The notes below the pieces were generated by a model. It searched no databases and was not told where the DNA came from. It saw only the letters and a program-made list of their open reading frames with translations. Made by a program: the position numbers and the translations under genes. This document shows, piece after piece, positions 7,560-16,845 of a DNA stretch of 64,000 nucleotides. This stretch comes from Cupriavidus gilardii (GTDB lineage Bacteria; Pseudomonadota; Gammaproteobacteria; Burkholderiales; Burkholderiaceae), in contig NZ_VZOV01000014.1 of assembly GCF_008801915.1 (NCBI RefSeq), forward strand, positions 1 through 64,000, read 5' to 3'. The first letter of the stretch is position 1. Every line of letters starts with the position of its first letter.

Positions 7560-8017
7560 GCGATAGCAGACTGTCAGGCGTGCTCCACGTCCTGTTGCAC
7601 ATGGCCGAGCACGATGGCCCGGTCACCTCCGAAGTCCTCGCGAAGGCGATGGACACCAATCCCGTGGTCATCCGCCGCGTCATGGCGGGCCTGCGCGAGC
7701 ATGGCTATGTGCGCTCGGAAAAGGGACACGGCGGCGGCTGGACGCTCGCCTGCGACCTGTCCACGGTCACGCTGCGCGACGTCTACACCGCGCTCGGCTG
7801 CCCCTCGCTTCTGGCGATCGGCAACCGGACGGAATCGCCCGGTTGCCTGGTCGAGCAGGCTGTCAATGCCGCCCTGGACCAGGCGTTCAACGACGCCGAG
7901 GCCCTGTTGCTGGCGCGGCTGGGCGAGGTCACGCTGGCCATGCTGAGCGCCGATTTCCACCAACGGATGGTCGCCCGCGGCGGCCGTCACGATCTGGAGC
8001 ACGTCCATGCGGTATGA
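7553..8017 (+). CDS. Rrf2-family transcriptional regulator
   Basis: A 154-residue Rrf2 winged-helix regulator. The N-terminal DNA-binding part reads [22 protein letters not shown] and continues with a recognition helix ([20 protein letters not shown]) and the GHGGGWTLA wing. Cysteines lie in LACDLS, LGCPSLL and SPGCLVEQ, so a redox or metal switch is possible, though the spacing is not that of the IscR cluster. ATG 7553 is preferred to an in-frame TTG at 7517, which is the -35 box. The gene overlaps the oxidoreductase by 11 bp, a pairing seen often for this subfamily. Confidence 0.87.
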   Translation: MKRDSRLSGVLHVLLHMAEHDGPVTSEVLAKAMDTNPVVIRRVMAGLREHGYVRSEKGHGGGWTLACDLSTVTLRDVYTALGCPSLLAIGNRTESPGCLVEQAVNAALDQAFNDAEALLLARLGEVTLAMLSADFHQRMVARGGRHDLEHVHAV

Positions 8018-8909
8018 CGCCATCGTGATCGGCGGAAGTTTCGCCGGCCTGTCCGCAGCGACGTATATCGCGCGAGCAAGGCGGTCCGTCTGCATCATCG
8101 ACGCGGGCGCCCCGCGCAATCGCTTTGCCACGCATTCGCACGGCTTCCTCGCGCACGACGGCAGCAATCCCGGCGCCGTGCTGGCGACCGCTCGACAGCA
8201 GGTCGCCGCGTATCCGACGACGACGTTCATGGAAGGCAAGGCCGTCCGCGCGTCGGGAGAAGTGGGCGCCTTCTCGGTCAAGCTGGAGAGCGGGGAGGTG
8301 GTGGAAGGCGCGAGGCTGGTGCTCGCGTACGGCATCGCGGACGAACTGCCTGACCTGCCGGGACTGAACGAACGCTGGGGCCAGTCCGTGATTCATTGCC
8401 CGTATTGCCATGGCTTCGAATTCAGCGATCAGCGATTGGGCGTGCTGAGCATGTCGCCGATGTCGGTCCATCAGGCCATGCTGGTTGCGGAATGGGGACC
8501 GACAACGCTTTATTTGAACGGCGATCCCCGACCCGACGACGGTGTGCTTGCCGAATTGGAGAAGCGTGGCGTCGCCATCGAGCCGAAAAAGGTCAAGGCT
8601 TTGCATGGGGAAGGGGCACAGCTATCGGCCATCGAATTTGCTGACGGCGCCACGGCGCCGATCGATGCGCTGTTTGTCGGTCCGCGCAATTATCTGAACA
8701 GCGACATCGCTCATCAGCTTGGATGCGTTATCGAGCAAACGCCATTTGGGTCGATCATTCGGACCGATGAATTGAAGACGACTACCGTGGATGGCGTCTA
8801 TGCCGCGGGCGATATCACGCGGGGCGCGCATAGCGTGACGTGGGCGTGTTCCGATGGCGTGATGGCGGGGGTGGCCGTACATCGATCGCTGACCTTTGGA
8901 GCGGAATGA
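8007..8909 (+). CDS. thioredoxin-reductase-like FAD oxidoreductase
   Basis: A 300-residue FAD/NAD(P)H protein of the thioredoxin reductase fold. The FAD-binding [10 protein letters not shown] starts at residue 9, the redox-active CPYC is at 131-134, and the second FAD motif [11 protein letters not shown] lies near the C-terminus. The usual NADPH-binding GGGDSA is absent: the corresponding region reads [14 protein letters not shown], so nucleotide binding may differ from classical TrxB. It is translationally coupled to the Rrf2 regulator, which probably controls it. The physiological disulfide substrate is unknown. Confidence 0.85.
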   Translation: MRYDAIVIGGSFAGLSAATYIARARRSVCIIDAGAPRNRFATHSHGFLAHDGSNPGAVLATARQQVAAYPTTTFMEGKAVRASGEVGAFSVKLESGEVVEGARLVLAYGIADELPDLPGLNERWGQSVIHCPYCHGFEFSDQRLGVLSMSPMSVHQAMLVAEWGPTTLYLNGDPRPDDGVLAELEKRGVAIEPKKVKALHGEGAQLSAIEFADGATAPIDALFVGPRNYLNSDIAHQLGCVIEQTPFGSIIRTDELKTTTVDGVYAAGDITRGAHSVTWACSDGVMAGVAVHRSLTFGAE

Positions 8910-9064
8910 GCGGCACCATATTCCGATGGCCGTCTGCACACCGGGGGGTGCGCTAACGGTGCGCCCCGCGGAAGTGCAACCCCTCCAAAGCATGGACGAA
9001 TACAGCTAAAGCGGTCGGACAAGCTGCCGATACTATCGATTCCACAATATCTCGCGAGGGATCG

Positions 9065-9688
9065 ATGTTTCGTATTGCCATACCCGTGCTCTTTGCTGCT
9101 TTGCTCGCCGGCTGCAACACCACACTCCAGATCAAGAAGCCCGACGCCACCACCGGCATGTACGCAACCACCACTACACTAAAGGCTGAAGAGGTGCGAG
9201 TGGAGGAAAAGTTTGACCCCGCCTACAAGAGGATGTTGTATCTCAAGATCAACGCCGATACACCCAACCCGCGCTTTGTCGAGTTCTTCGAATCCACATT
9301 CAAGGACATGCAGACCTTCGACAAGGTCGTAACCAAGAGCGACCTCGAAAAGATCATCATAGACCGTGATCTGGGGAGCAAGGTGCCGAGCGTGTCCGAT
9401 CTGGTCGGCCTCAACAGTCTTAGCAAGGAAATTGGGCCCTTCCTGATCGTCGAGCCAAATGCCATTTACAAGCCCGGCTACCGCGTCGACGGCACGCTCA
9501 AGGCCATTGACGCCCGAACCGGGAAAACGGTGCTACAGATCGAAAATTCGGCCTTCAATATGGCTGGCCTCGACGATCCACTGCTCCACCCAATGCTGAA
9601 CGGCTTCATTAACTGGACGCGCAACCAACCGGTGGCGGGCAAGGCGCCTGGAAGCCAGCAGAGCGGCAATCCAGTGGCAACGCGTTGA
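9065..9688 (+). CDS. putative lipoprotein
   Basis: A 207-residue exported protein with a lipoprotein signal: positively charged start, hydrophobic core and lipobox LLAGC (Cys18), so it should be anchored in a membrane facing the periplasm. The mature part is mixed alpha/beta with segments such as FVEFFESTFKDMQTFDKVVTK and IGPFLIVEPNAIYKPGYRVDG that resemble conserved uncharacterised lipoproteins, but I recognise no family. It is somewhat less GC-rich than its neighbours. GAGGGATCG before the ATG is an acceptable ribosome site. It stands alone. Confidence 0.7.
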   Translation: MFRIAIPVLFAALLAGCNTTLQIKKPDATTGMYATTTTLKAEEVRVEEKFDPAYKRMLYLKINADTPNPRFVEFFESTFKDMQTFDKVVTKSDLEKIIIDRDLGSKVPSVSDLVGLNSLSKEIGPFLIVEPNAIYKPGYRVDGTLKAIDARTGKTVLQIENSAFNMAGLDDPLLHPMLNGFINWTRNQPVAGKAPGSQQSGNPVATR

Positions 9689-9707
9689 GGCATCGGGGCG
9701 GTACGCC

Positions 9708-9890
9708 TCAATCCTGCTCTTTCTTTGGTGGCACCGCCTTTCCCAGCAATTTGCCAAGCAGGCCGGTCTTGGCCGCCGCCGCGCCGCGATGGTCGGTCTT
9801 CGGCGCCGGGCCGCCGCGCTTGGCGCCTGCCTGCTTCATGCTGTTGGCGATCTTCAGGCCTTTGTTTTTTTCGAGGTCGGTTTTCTTCAC
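9708..9890 (-). CDS. small basic protein, conserved-looking
   Basis: A 60-residue, very basic protein (MKKTDLEKNKGLKIANSM at the start, KTGLLGKLLGKAVPPKKEQ at the end) with a GTG start at 9890. Similar 50-65 residue basic proteins occur widely in Burkholderiales without known function. Lys and Ala dominate, which would allow nucleic acid binding, but nothing proves it. The gene is convergent with the lipoprotein gene, 19 bp away. Confidence 0.55.
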   Translation of the reverse strand: MKKTDLEKNKGLKIANSMKQAGAKRGGPAPKTDHRGAAAAKTGLLGKLLGKAVPPKKEQD

Positions 9891-10007
9891 GGGGTCATCT
9901 CAGGAGTCGAGCCCGGCATTGTACGCAGGTGGACAGCGGTGGTCCGTGCTGGCGCCTCGCAGGTGGCCGGACTTCTCGATGGATTGATACAGCCGCCGCT
10001 AAAAAAC

Positions 10008-10400
10008 TCAGTGCGGCGCCTTGTCGAACGACCGGGTCAGTTCCGTATCCATCAGCCAATCGGCCTGTTCGGACACCCAGATATGGGCCGCCGGCCGCTG
10101 GCCCGGATCTTCATCCAGTGTCGCCACGCGGATGATCACCTGATCCTGATGCACCCACTCGGCCATCAGCTGGCTGCCACATTGCTTGCAGAAGTGGCGC
10201 AGCTTCCCCGGTGAGGATTCGTACGAACCCAGCGAGGATGTTCCCTTCAGCCACTGGAAATCGGGCCGATCCACCCGCGCCGTCGTCGCGTAAGAAGCGG
10301 CATGGGCCTTGCGGCATTTGCGGCAATGGCAATGGACGATCTGGCCGGCCAAGGCGCGGGCCTCGTACTCGATCTCGCCGCAGAGGCAGCTTCCTTTCAT
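10008..10400 (-). CDS. GFA (glutathione-dependent formaldehyde-activating-like) protein
   Basis: A 130-residue zinc protein of the GFA/CENP-V fold. Zinc-binding cysteines are visible in order: GSCLCGEIEYEA at the start, HCHCRKCRKAH near residue 30, and HFCKQCGSQL near 80. Members bind zinc through these cysteines, and a few act in formaldehyde-glutathione chemistry, but most have no proven reaction. The frame runs on upstream, yet ATG 10400 has AGGAGCG in front and begins at the conserved motif. A second GFA gene is at 25189. Confidence 0.87.
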   Translation of the reverse strand: MKGSCLCGEIEYEARALAGQIVHCHCRKCRKAHAASYATTARVDRPDFQWLKGTSSLGSYESSPGKLRHFCKQCGSQLMAEWVHQDQVIIRVATLDEDPGQRPAAHIWVSEQADWLMDTELTRSFDKAPH

Positions 10401-10462
10401 GTCTCGCTCCTGTCCGCGCCCGCTTGGGCATTCCATCATGCAATAGGCGATCAGCCCACCGG

Positions 10463-12209
10463 TCACTGTACTCCAGCCGCTGCTCGATCGGCCTCGTCCA
10501 ACCACTCCATTACCTCCGTCCACATGTCGGCGATATTCGCGGCGCCCGCGATCACATGGCCTTCGCCCCAGTAGCGAACAAATCGGACCGGTTTGCCCAG
10601 GCGACGCAGCGCGGAGTACATCTCCTCGCCCTGGCCGATGCTGACGTAGTCCTGGTCGCCCTGGACAATTATCAACGGCGCGTTGATCCGGTGTGCGGCA
10701 AATACAGGGCTGAGCGCGATATAGCGGTCTGGCATTTCGCACGGCGGGCCAGGCATCGAGAACACCCGCTCGCACATCGCTGTCATCGAAGTCGCACTGC
10801 CATCGTCGTCATATCGGAAGCGGGCGTCAAACGTACCGTGAAAGCTAACCAGATTTGATATGCCGGCCATCGCAATGCCGCTGCGGAACAGATCGGTTTC
10901 CGCCAACAGCGCCATCGCGGCCCATCCGCCCATGCTATGGCCCATCACGTGCAATCGCCCAGGATCGATCAAACCGGTGCTCACGGCGGCATGCACGGCT
11001 TCCTGGACCTTGAGCGCCATGCACTGCGCAAGATTGCGGGAACCGAGGTCCGAAGGAATGGAAAGATCCGGCTCGATCACGATATAACCGTGCGCGGCCA
11101 GCAGATGGAGGCAGAATTGCCCGGATTCGTGCGGCTTCAGCAGATGTCGGCATTTGGGGCCAACTCTTGCGCCGGGATAAACCCAGACGACGGCGGGATA
11201 CGTGGTGTCGTGGCGCGATCCCGGCGGCAACAGCAGGCGGACTGTCTTCGCGCTTCCTTCGTCGTCGGTGAACTGCACATCGCGGACCACACCGGCCTCG
11301 ATCTCAGCCAAATGCCGATTGGTGCGGAACAGCTCGACGGTACGTTCGCCGGCGCGATCGACGAGCACCAATCCGCTGCCGGCGGCGTCCTCGACCAGGA
11401 ACAACCACCGGTCCGAGGCGCGATGGCAAGCGACAGGCTCGCCCTGCGGCAATTCCGGCGGTTCTTCGGCCTGCAGGTTGCCTGCTTCGTGGAATGTGGG
11501 GTCGTCGAACCGCTGTTGGAAGGACGACAAGGCCTGCTGCTGGTCTGGTCCGAGCCCGGCTACCGCCTCCCCGCTTCGGACATCGAATACCAGGTAGTGG
11601 CACGGTTCCTCGCCTCCACCACTAGCGACCGGCTCTCCAGTCCCGCTGTCCCAACACGCTGACAGTCGATGACCCCAGGCGATCGAGCTGCGCCCAAGTC
11701 TGGGGCGCCTTGCGGCAAGCGCGTCGATCGAGGTCGAACAGGCGCGGCAATTCTCCGCCCGGAACCATGGCGCATACCACTTGCGTGTCGTCGATCCAGT
11801 CGAAGGGGCGCTTGCCGCGTAGCGTCAGATTGCCGGTCAGCGTGAGGCGCCGGCCATCTCTCACGTTCAGTATCGACAGCCGGACCGATTCCGAGGTTGC
11901 CACACCAAAAGCCAGCATCGATCCGTCTGGAGACCAGCAAGGAGCAAAGCGGTCTCCTTCGGCCGTCACCTCTTCTATTTGCCCTGAGGCAAGGTCGATC
12001 CACCACAATTCGCTTCTCGCTACACCGGCGAGAAAGACGTCGGTGTGTCGTGTTGCCGATTGAAGCGATCGCTGGACACAAAAGGCGAGACGCTGGCCGT
12101 CTGGCGAGAACGCGAAACAGTCGCCATGCATGCCGGTAAACGTGTCCAACTTCAGCACATCGTCTATCCCTAGCGGCCTCTTTGGCAAATCGCAGTGCTG
12201 TTCCGGCAT
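10463..12209 (-). pseudogene. S9-family (prolyl-oligopeptidase-like) peptidase with a frameshift
   Basis: The first half (12209 to about 11650) encodes a propeller region with PD40-type repeats (FAFSPDGQRLAF, APCWSPDGSMLAF). The second half (to 10463) encodes the alpha/beta hydrolase domain with nucleophile motif GHSMGGWAA and a late GDQDYV. They lie in different frames. Reading the first frame to TVSVL and dropping one G of the GGG on the coding strand (CCC at 11650-11652) continues as DSGTGEPVASGG and on to YLVFDV and the second half. Without that, the first frame stops at 11622. As sequenced it is a pseudogene; an assembly error is possible. The hydrolase part recalls Atxe2-like isopeptidases, but this is only a resemblance. 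Confidence 0.75.
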
Positions 12210-12279
12210 ATTCGGCGGGAATTGGCTTTTCACAAGGCAGCGGCCAATTGGCCGCGACGGTCGACAGCGTTCGAAGCAC

Positions 12280-12786
12280 CTACCCGGTGACCCAGAACGC
12301 CTCGTCATACTGCACCGTCCCCACCGGCCACTCGCCCTCGAGGCGCACCGCCTGAAAATACTCGGGCGGCACATCGGACAACACCAGGTTCGCCCGGCAA
12401 ACGAAGCCGAAGCGTCCGTAATAGCGGGGCTCGCCCAACACCACGCAGCCTCGCGCACTACGCCGACGCAGCGTATCCAGTGCTTCGTTCATCAGCAGGG
12501 AGCCGACGCCCTTTCCCTGCCATGCGGGCAGCACGGCTATCGGTCCAAGGCCATACCAGCCCTCGCTGCCATCGGATATTGCGACGGGGGACACCGCGAC
12601 ATGGCCGACGATCTGGTCGGCGTCGGTGGCGACCAGCGAAATCGACAGCCGCCCCCGCGCGCGCAACGCATTGACGATCAGCGGCTCGGTGCCGCTGGCA
12701 TGCGTCGCACTGCGAAATGCTTCACCGACGACTGCCTCGATCGTCGGGATGTCGGCTGGTACTTCGTCACGGATCTGAATCGGCAT
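12280..12786 (-). CDS. GNAT-family N-acetyltransferase
   Basis: A 168-residue GNAT acetyltransferase, which moves an acetyl group from acetyl-CoA to an amine. The acetyl-CoA binding loop reads LPAWQGKGVGSLLM (Q-x-K-G-x-G), preceded by the strand LGPIAVLP. The later GCVVLGEPRYYGRFGF is typical of a subgroup close to YhbS. ATG 12786 (MPIQIRDEV) is chosen over an in-frame start 39 bp upstream because the fold begins there. It lies just upstream of the broken S9 gene on the same strand. The substrate is unknown. Confidence 0.85.
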   Translation of the reverse strand: MPIQIRDEVPADIPTIEAVVGEAFRSATHASGTEPLIVNALRARGRLSISLVATDADQIVGHVAVSPVAISDGSEGWYGLGPIAVLPAWQGKGVGSLLMNEALDTLRRRSARGCVVLGEPRYYGRFGFVCRANLVLSDVPPEYFQAVRLEGEWPVGTVQYDEAFWVTG

Positions 12787-12843
12787 GTTGACCGCCTGCA
12801 AGGAATTGGACGGCGATACAGGCACCGCATCGCCCCCCTCGAA

Positions 12844-14670
12844 TCACGACGAACGATGCAGCGCCTCTTCGCGCCGCAGCCATTGATACAGCAATGCATG
12901 CAACTGCGCCGGCTCCAACGGCTTGCGCAGCACCACATAGCCTTCGCGTTCGGCCTGCAGCAACGCCGGCGAATCGAATTCGCCGCTGACCATCGCGCCG
13001 CTGGCGTCGGGACAGCGCTCCAGCAGATCTTTCAGCACCTCGAAGCCGCTCTCGCCCGAACGCAGCCGCTGGTCGCACAGGATTGCCTGCGGGCGCAGGC
13101 CACCGTCGAGCAGTGCGAACGCTTCCGTGGCCGATGCCGCAAAGCGGACATCGACGTGCCATGCCTGCATCAGGCTCATCCACGCCCGGACGACAACCGG
13201 ATCGTCCTCGACGATCAGGCAGCAGCCGCTCAGCGGGGGCAGCGTGCTCGACGGCCGCGCCTGCGATTCCGCCGCCATCGCGTGCACATGAGCCTGCGCG
13301 GGATCGGCGGCGGGAAAACGCAGCCAGAACCGCGAGCCGCGGCGTTCCACCGAGCTCAGCCCATATGCGGCACCCATCAGGGTCGCGCAGCGAGCCACCA
13401 CCGCCAATCCCAGCCCATGGCCGGCGCTGTCGATACGCCACGCATATTCGTTGCGGTAGTACGGCGAATAGATGCGGCTCTTGTCCTCGTTCGCCACGCC
13501 AATGCCGGTATCCCAGACTTCCAGCAGCCAGTCCGCCTCGCGACGCCGGGCGGACAACAGCACGCCGCCGCGCTGCGTGTACCGAAGCGCGTTGTGGACC
13601 AGGTTGACCAGCGACTGGCGCAGCAGCGAGGCGTCCGCCAGCACCGCGGCAGCCTGCTTTGGCACGCGCACGCGCAGATCGAGATCGCGGCTATGCGCCT
13701 CCTCGCGGAACAGCGCCGCAACCTCCTCCATGATCGGAGCGAGCGCCACCGGCGCATTGCGCGGCATCGCCATGCCCTGTTCGATCTTGGAGAGGTCGAG
13801 CAGCGAGTTGAACATCAGATGAACCGATCGCACGCTGCGCCGCAGATCCTCCAGCGGCGGAATCAGCGCCGGATCCCGATTGCGCTGCGCGATCGCTTCG
13901 ATCAGGAAACCCATCGCATGAACCGGCTGGCGCAGGTCGTGGCTCGCGGTGGTCAGGAACAGGTTCTTCGCCCGCAGCGCATCCTCGGCCTCCTCCTTGG
14001 CGAGCCGGTAGCTTTCCGCCAGCCGAATGCCATCATCTTCGAGCTGCACCTGCTGGCGGAAGAACTGATTGGCGATCAGTGCGTGCCGATAGATCGCGAC
14101 CGCATACAGCAATGTCAGCGGCAGCACCACCTGCCAGTGATCGGGGAAGCTCCACGGCACGTTGACCGTGACCACGCCCCAGCACGCGAAAAAAAAGCGC
14201 TGGAAGGCGCCCAGGATCGGCGTCTGGTGCGTGGCGTTGGCGGCCAGGATGGCGGCAAGGCTGATGTGCAGCAGCAGCGCGAAGTCGAACGTCACCTGGC
14301 CGGCAGTCAACACCGTCGCCATCGACAGGCACAGGCCATGGACCAGCGCGATCCGCTTGACTACCGGCAGCCAGCGCTCGGCCATCACCGCATCGTCGGA
14401 CTGCGCCCGCTCGCGCTGATAGTGCCGCCGCTCCAGCTGCATCCACCCGGCGGCCAGGCAATAGGCGAGCGTCCAGACCAGCAGCGAACGCGCGTCCTTG
14501 CCGGCCGCATGAAGCCATGCGACGAACGGCAGGCCGACGAAGGGAATCGCGTTGACGCTGAAGACCAGCCGCCGGAACGTCATGTCGAGCAGGCGCGCGC
14601 GCGCGCGCGGGCTGACGCTCGATTCGGCGGAGGAACGCATGCCCGGCGATTGCGACGACGGCTCGCTCAC
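12844..14670 (-). CDS. hybrid sensor histidine kinase with C-terminal receiver
   Basis: A 608-residue membrane kinase. Residues 30-200 carry about six hydrophobic segments, with no separate sensor domain. HisKA follows with the phosphoacceptor His244 in TASHDLRQP, then HATPase_c with the N box NLVHNALRYT and G boxes DTGIGV and GHGLGLAV. A receiver domain with Asp in ILCDQRL fills the last 120 residues. The GTG start overlaps the stop of the upstream response regulator gene (GTGA), so the pair is translationally coupled. Its layout matches the kinase at 19533, down to the His position. Confidence 0.9.
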   Translation of the reverse strand: MSEPSSQSPGMRSSAESSVSPRARARLLDMTFRRLVFSVNAIPFVGLPFVAWLHAAGKDARSLLVWTLAYCLAAGWMQLERRHYQRERAQSDDAVMAERWLPVVKRIALVHGLCLSMATVLTAGQVTFDFALLLHISLAAILAANATHQTPILGAFQRFFFACWGVVTVNVPWSFPDHWQVVLPLTLLYAVAIYRHALIANQFFRQQVQLEDDGIRLAESYRLAKEEAEDALRAKNLFLTTASHDLRQPVHAMGFLIEAIAQRNRDPALIPPLEDLRRSVRSVHLMFNSLLDLSKIEQGMAMPRNAPVALAPIMEEVAALFREEAHSRDLDLRVRVPKQAAAVLADASLLRQSLVNLVHNALRYTQRGGVLLSARRREADWLLEVWDTGIGVANEDKSRIYSPYYRNEYAWRIDSAGHGLGLAVVARCATLMGAAYGLSSVERRGSRFWLRFPAADPAQAHVHAMAAESQARPSSTLPPLSGCCLIVEDDPVVVRAWMSLMQAWHVDVRFAASATEAFALLDGGLRPQAILCDQRLRSGESGFEVLKDLLERCPDASGAMVSGEFDSPALLQAEREGYVVLRKPLEPAQLHALLYQWLRREEALHRSS

Positions 14671-15344
14671 GGTTCCAGCCGTCGTCCGTGCAGCAGCGTG
14701 ATGGCTTCGACGCGATTGCTGACACCGAGCTTGCCGAGAATCGCCGTCACGTGTTCCTTGGTGGTCTGCTCGGAAATCGCCAGTTCCTTGGCGATCTGCT
14801 TGTTGGGCAGCCCGCGCAGCATCAATGCAAGTACCTGACCCTGGCGGTCGGTCAGGCCGAGGTCGCGCGCGCTCAGCGGCAGTTCGCGCCGCAATGCCGG
14901 CGTCAGTTCCGCCGGCGGCACCGCGGGAAACCAGGTACCGCCCTGCCGCAGCGTCGCGACGGCCTGGGCGAACGTCTCCGGCGGCTCGCTCTTGCGCAGG
15001 AAACCATGCGCGCCGGCCTCCATGGCCTTGACCTGCACGCGCGCGTCCTCATCGCCGCTCATCACGAGCAGGCGGCACGATGGCAGCTTCGCGGCGGCCT
15101 CTCGCAGCAGCGCCAGGGCGGTGCCGCCGGGCAGCCAGAAATCGACCACCAGCAGACTGGGAGGACCGTCGTCATCGATCCGTTGAAAGCACTCCTGCGC
15201 ATTCGCGGCATAGTGCGCCACCGCGTAGTCGCAATGCGTTGTCAGATATCCCGCAATACCGCGCGCCACCAGCGGATGGTCGTCGACGACGATGGCATAC
15301 GACTGGCGCGCCGGGGCCATGCCCGACGCAATTCGACTCTTCAC
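14667..15344 (-). CDS. NarL/LuxR-type response regulator
   Basis: A 225-residue regulator: an N-terminal receiver (VVDDHPLVARG, phosphoacceptor Asp in LLVVDFWLPGG, MSGDEDA, later FLRKSE) and a C-terminal LuxR helix-turn-helix (LTDRQGQVLALMLRGLPNKQIA). GTG 15344 is chosen because AGGAG stands 10 bp in front; ATG 15320 is the alternative and lacks a ribosome site. The gene is first in a two-gene operon with its hybrid kinase, with the stop/start overlap GTGA. It probably binds DNA when phosphorylated; its targets are not visible. Confidence 0.88.
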   Translation of the reverse strand: MKSRIASGMAPARQSYAIVVDDHPLVARGIAGYLTTHCDYAVAHYAANAQECFQRIDDDGPPSLLVVDFWLPGGTALALLREAAAKLPSCRLLVMSGDEDARVQVKAMEAGAHGFLRKSEPPETFAQAVATLRQGGTWFPAVPPAELTPALRRELPLSARDLGLTDRQGQVLALMLRGLPNKQIAKELAISEQTTKEHVTAILGKLGVSNRVEAITLLHGRRLEP

Positions 15345-15440
15345 CAAGCTTTGGCTCCTGACCCCTGCCGAAATAAAGCTTATTTTTTGCGCCAGTGTAA
15401 TTGATTTCGCACAACGGAATTTGCGCGGCGCCTCGCAACC

Positions 15441-15454
15441 CCTACTACGGTAGG
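15441..15454. promoter_or_regulatory. inverted repeat CCTACTACGGTAGG upstream of the RR gene
   Basis: Arms CCTAC and GTAGG flank a 4-bp spacer, about 97 bp upstream of the response regulator start. Between it and the start is an AT-rich stretch (15371-15410) suited to a promoter on the minus strand. A related 14-mer lies at a similar distance in front of the paralogous regulator at 18856. A regulator binding site is the obvious reading, but no experiment supports it. Confidence 0.4.
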
Positions 15455-15468
15455 TGTTCGAAATATAA

Positions 15469-15834
15469 TTAATCGTCAATGAGCTGACAGAAACGAAGCG
15501 AATTACCGAAGGGGTCGACCACCTGCATTTCCTTTCCCCAGTCCATCGTTTCAACACCGGGCCGGGCATATCGGTACGGTTTTGCGGCCAGCTCCCGCTG
15601 CAGCGCGTCGATGTCGTCGACCCGCAGGAAAACGGCCGTCCCGGGCGTACCGTCGCCATGATGCTCGCTCAGATGCAGCAGCAATTCCGAGCGCGATATC
15701 TGCATGTACAGCGGCAGGCTTTCCTCGAAGCGATGCTCCCAGTCGACCGAAAATCCGAGGAAATCGAGATAGAACTCCTTGGCCTTGTCGACCGAGAAGA
15801 TACGGAGAATTGGAATGGCGGGCGACAGTTTCAT
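15469..15834 (-). CDS. VOC-family (glyoxalase/bleomycin-resistance-like) protein
   Basis: A 121-residue VOC-fold protein with two beta-alpha-beta-beta-beta modules: PAIPILRIFSVDKAKEFYLDFLGF and the later AVFLRVDDIDALQRELA with MQVVDPFGNSLRF. The SELLLHLSEHHGDGTPG segment is typical of the bleomycin-resistance-like subgroup, which binds drugs rather than catalysing. Some relatives are enzymes. It is a single gene, and nothing nearby shows what it binds. Confidence 0.83.
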   Translation of the reverse strand: MKLSPAIPILRIFSVDKAKEFYLDFLGFSVDWEHRFEESLPLYMQISRSELLLHLSEHHGDGTPGTAVFLRVDDIDALQRELAAKPYRYARPGVETMDWGKEMQVVDPFGNSLRFCQLIDD

Positions 15835-15936
15835 CGGATTGGTTCAATCAATGCAATGGCGCAAGGATAACCAATACTTTGCCAGATCCGTAAGTTCCAA
15901 CATTAATGCAATTGGCTTCGATGCCGGTGAACCGGC

Positions 15937-16788
15937 TCAGCGGGCGGCGCCTTTTGGCCCCGATTCCAGCAGGAATTCAACCGCCCGCCGCCACCACTCG
16001 CCATCGACGCGGCCGAACCAGTCGTTATGGTCCGCGCCCGGCACGATGCGCAATTCGCGGCGCGTACCGAGCGCGTCGTGCAGTGCGCGGCCGAAGCGCG
16101 CCGGCACGATCCGATCGTGCTCGGCGACCACCACAAGCACCGGGCGATCGAATGCGGCCAGATTGGCGACGCTGTCGTAGCGGTCGCGCAAGAGCCAGGA
16201 GGTCGGCAGCCAGGCGTAGTGATGCGCGGCGATATGGGCAAGCCGGTCCCACGGCGTGATCAGCATCAGACCGGCGATCCTGTCGCGTTGCTGCGCCGCG
16301 GCCGCGGCAGCCACGCCGGCGCCGAGCGATTCGCCGATCAACAGCAGCGGCGCGCCGAAGCGGGCGTGCGCCAGTTCGATGGTGCGCTGTGCGTCGGCGA
16401 CGAAGCTGGCCTCGCCTACCCGGCCATCGCGGGGACCATAGCCCGGATATTCAGCGAGGATCACACGCACGCCCTGCTCCACCAGCGCGTCCGCATAGAT
16501 CTTGCGATGGCCGGCATGACCGGCGTTGCCATGAAACACGATGGCCGTAGCGCGGGCCGCACGAGCGGGTTCAGCGAGCAGCCCCAGAAAGTCGTCCTCT
16601 CCCGGCCAGGCGCGCAATTCGCCGGACACCAGCGCAGCCAGCGGCGCCTTGCTCGGGAAGTACAGGAAGTGATCCTGCAATGCGGCCAACGATGCGGTCG
16701 GGGCCATGCCGGCGATGCATGCCATGCCGAGCGCCACGCTCGCGAGGCGGGCGGCAAGGGCACTACTGTGTCGGGCTGCGATCGGCAT
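15937..16788 (-). CDS. exported alpha/beta hydrolase
   Basis: A 283-residue protein with a signal peptide or N-terminal anchor (residues 1-35, hydrophobic, ending PTASLAA). The alpha/beta hydrolase core has the oxyanion strand VFHGNAGHAGH, nucleophile motif GESLGAG, acid VAEHDRIVP and His in GADHNDWF, so the triad looks complete. It resembles BEM46/YfhR-type hydrolases. GGAGG before the ATG supports the start. The substrate is unknown. It lies downstream of a LysR gene on the same strand, with a gap of about 57 bp. Confidence 0.83.
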   Translation of the reverse strand: MPIAARHSSALAARLASVALGMACIAGMAPTASLAALQDHFLYFPSKAPLAALVSGELRAWPGEDDFLGLLAEPARAARATAIVFHGNAGHAGHRKIYADALVEQGVRVILAEYPGYGPRDGRVGEASFVADAQRTIELAHARFGAPLLLIGESLGAGVAAAAAAQQRDRIAGLMLITPWDRLAHIAAHHYAWLPTSWLLRDRYDSVANLAAFDRPVLVVVAEHDRIVPARFGRALHDALGTRRELRIVPGADHNDWFGRVDGEWWRRAVEFLLESGPKGAAR

Positions 16789-16845
16789 GCTTTCCTCCCC
16801 ACGGCCGCTGGTGGAACCGCCGCGATCTGAATGATATGACGCTAT

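Noticed and set aside
10463..12209. S9 gene as part of a lasso peptide cluster
   Set aside because: The hydrolase part recalls lasso peptide isopeptidases, but no precursor, B or C maturation genes or TonB receptor are nearby.
14593..14609. Alternating GC run, possible Z-DNA or slippage site
   Set aside because: It encodes Arg-Ala repeats at the kinase N-terminus, and such runs are common in GC-rich coding DNA. Nothing else suggests a function.
12130..14838. 902-residue plus-strand open frame
   Set aside because: It lies antisense to the hybrid kinase and GNAT genes and is Arg/Gln/His-rich, the composition of a shadow frame in GC-rich DNA. The minus-strand proteins have full conserved motifs.
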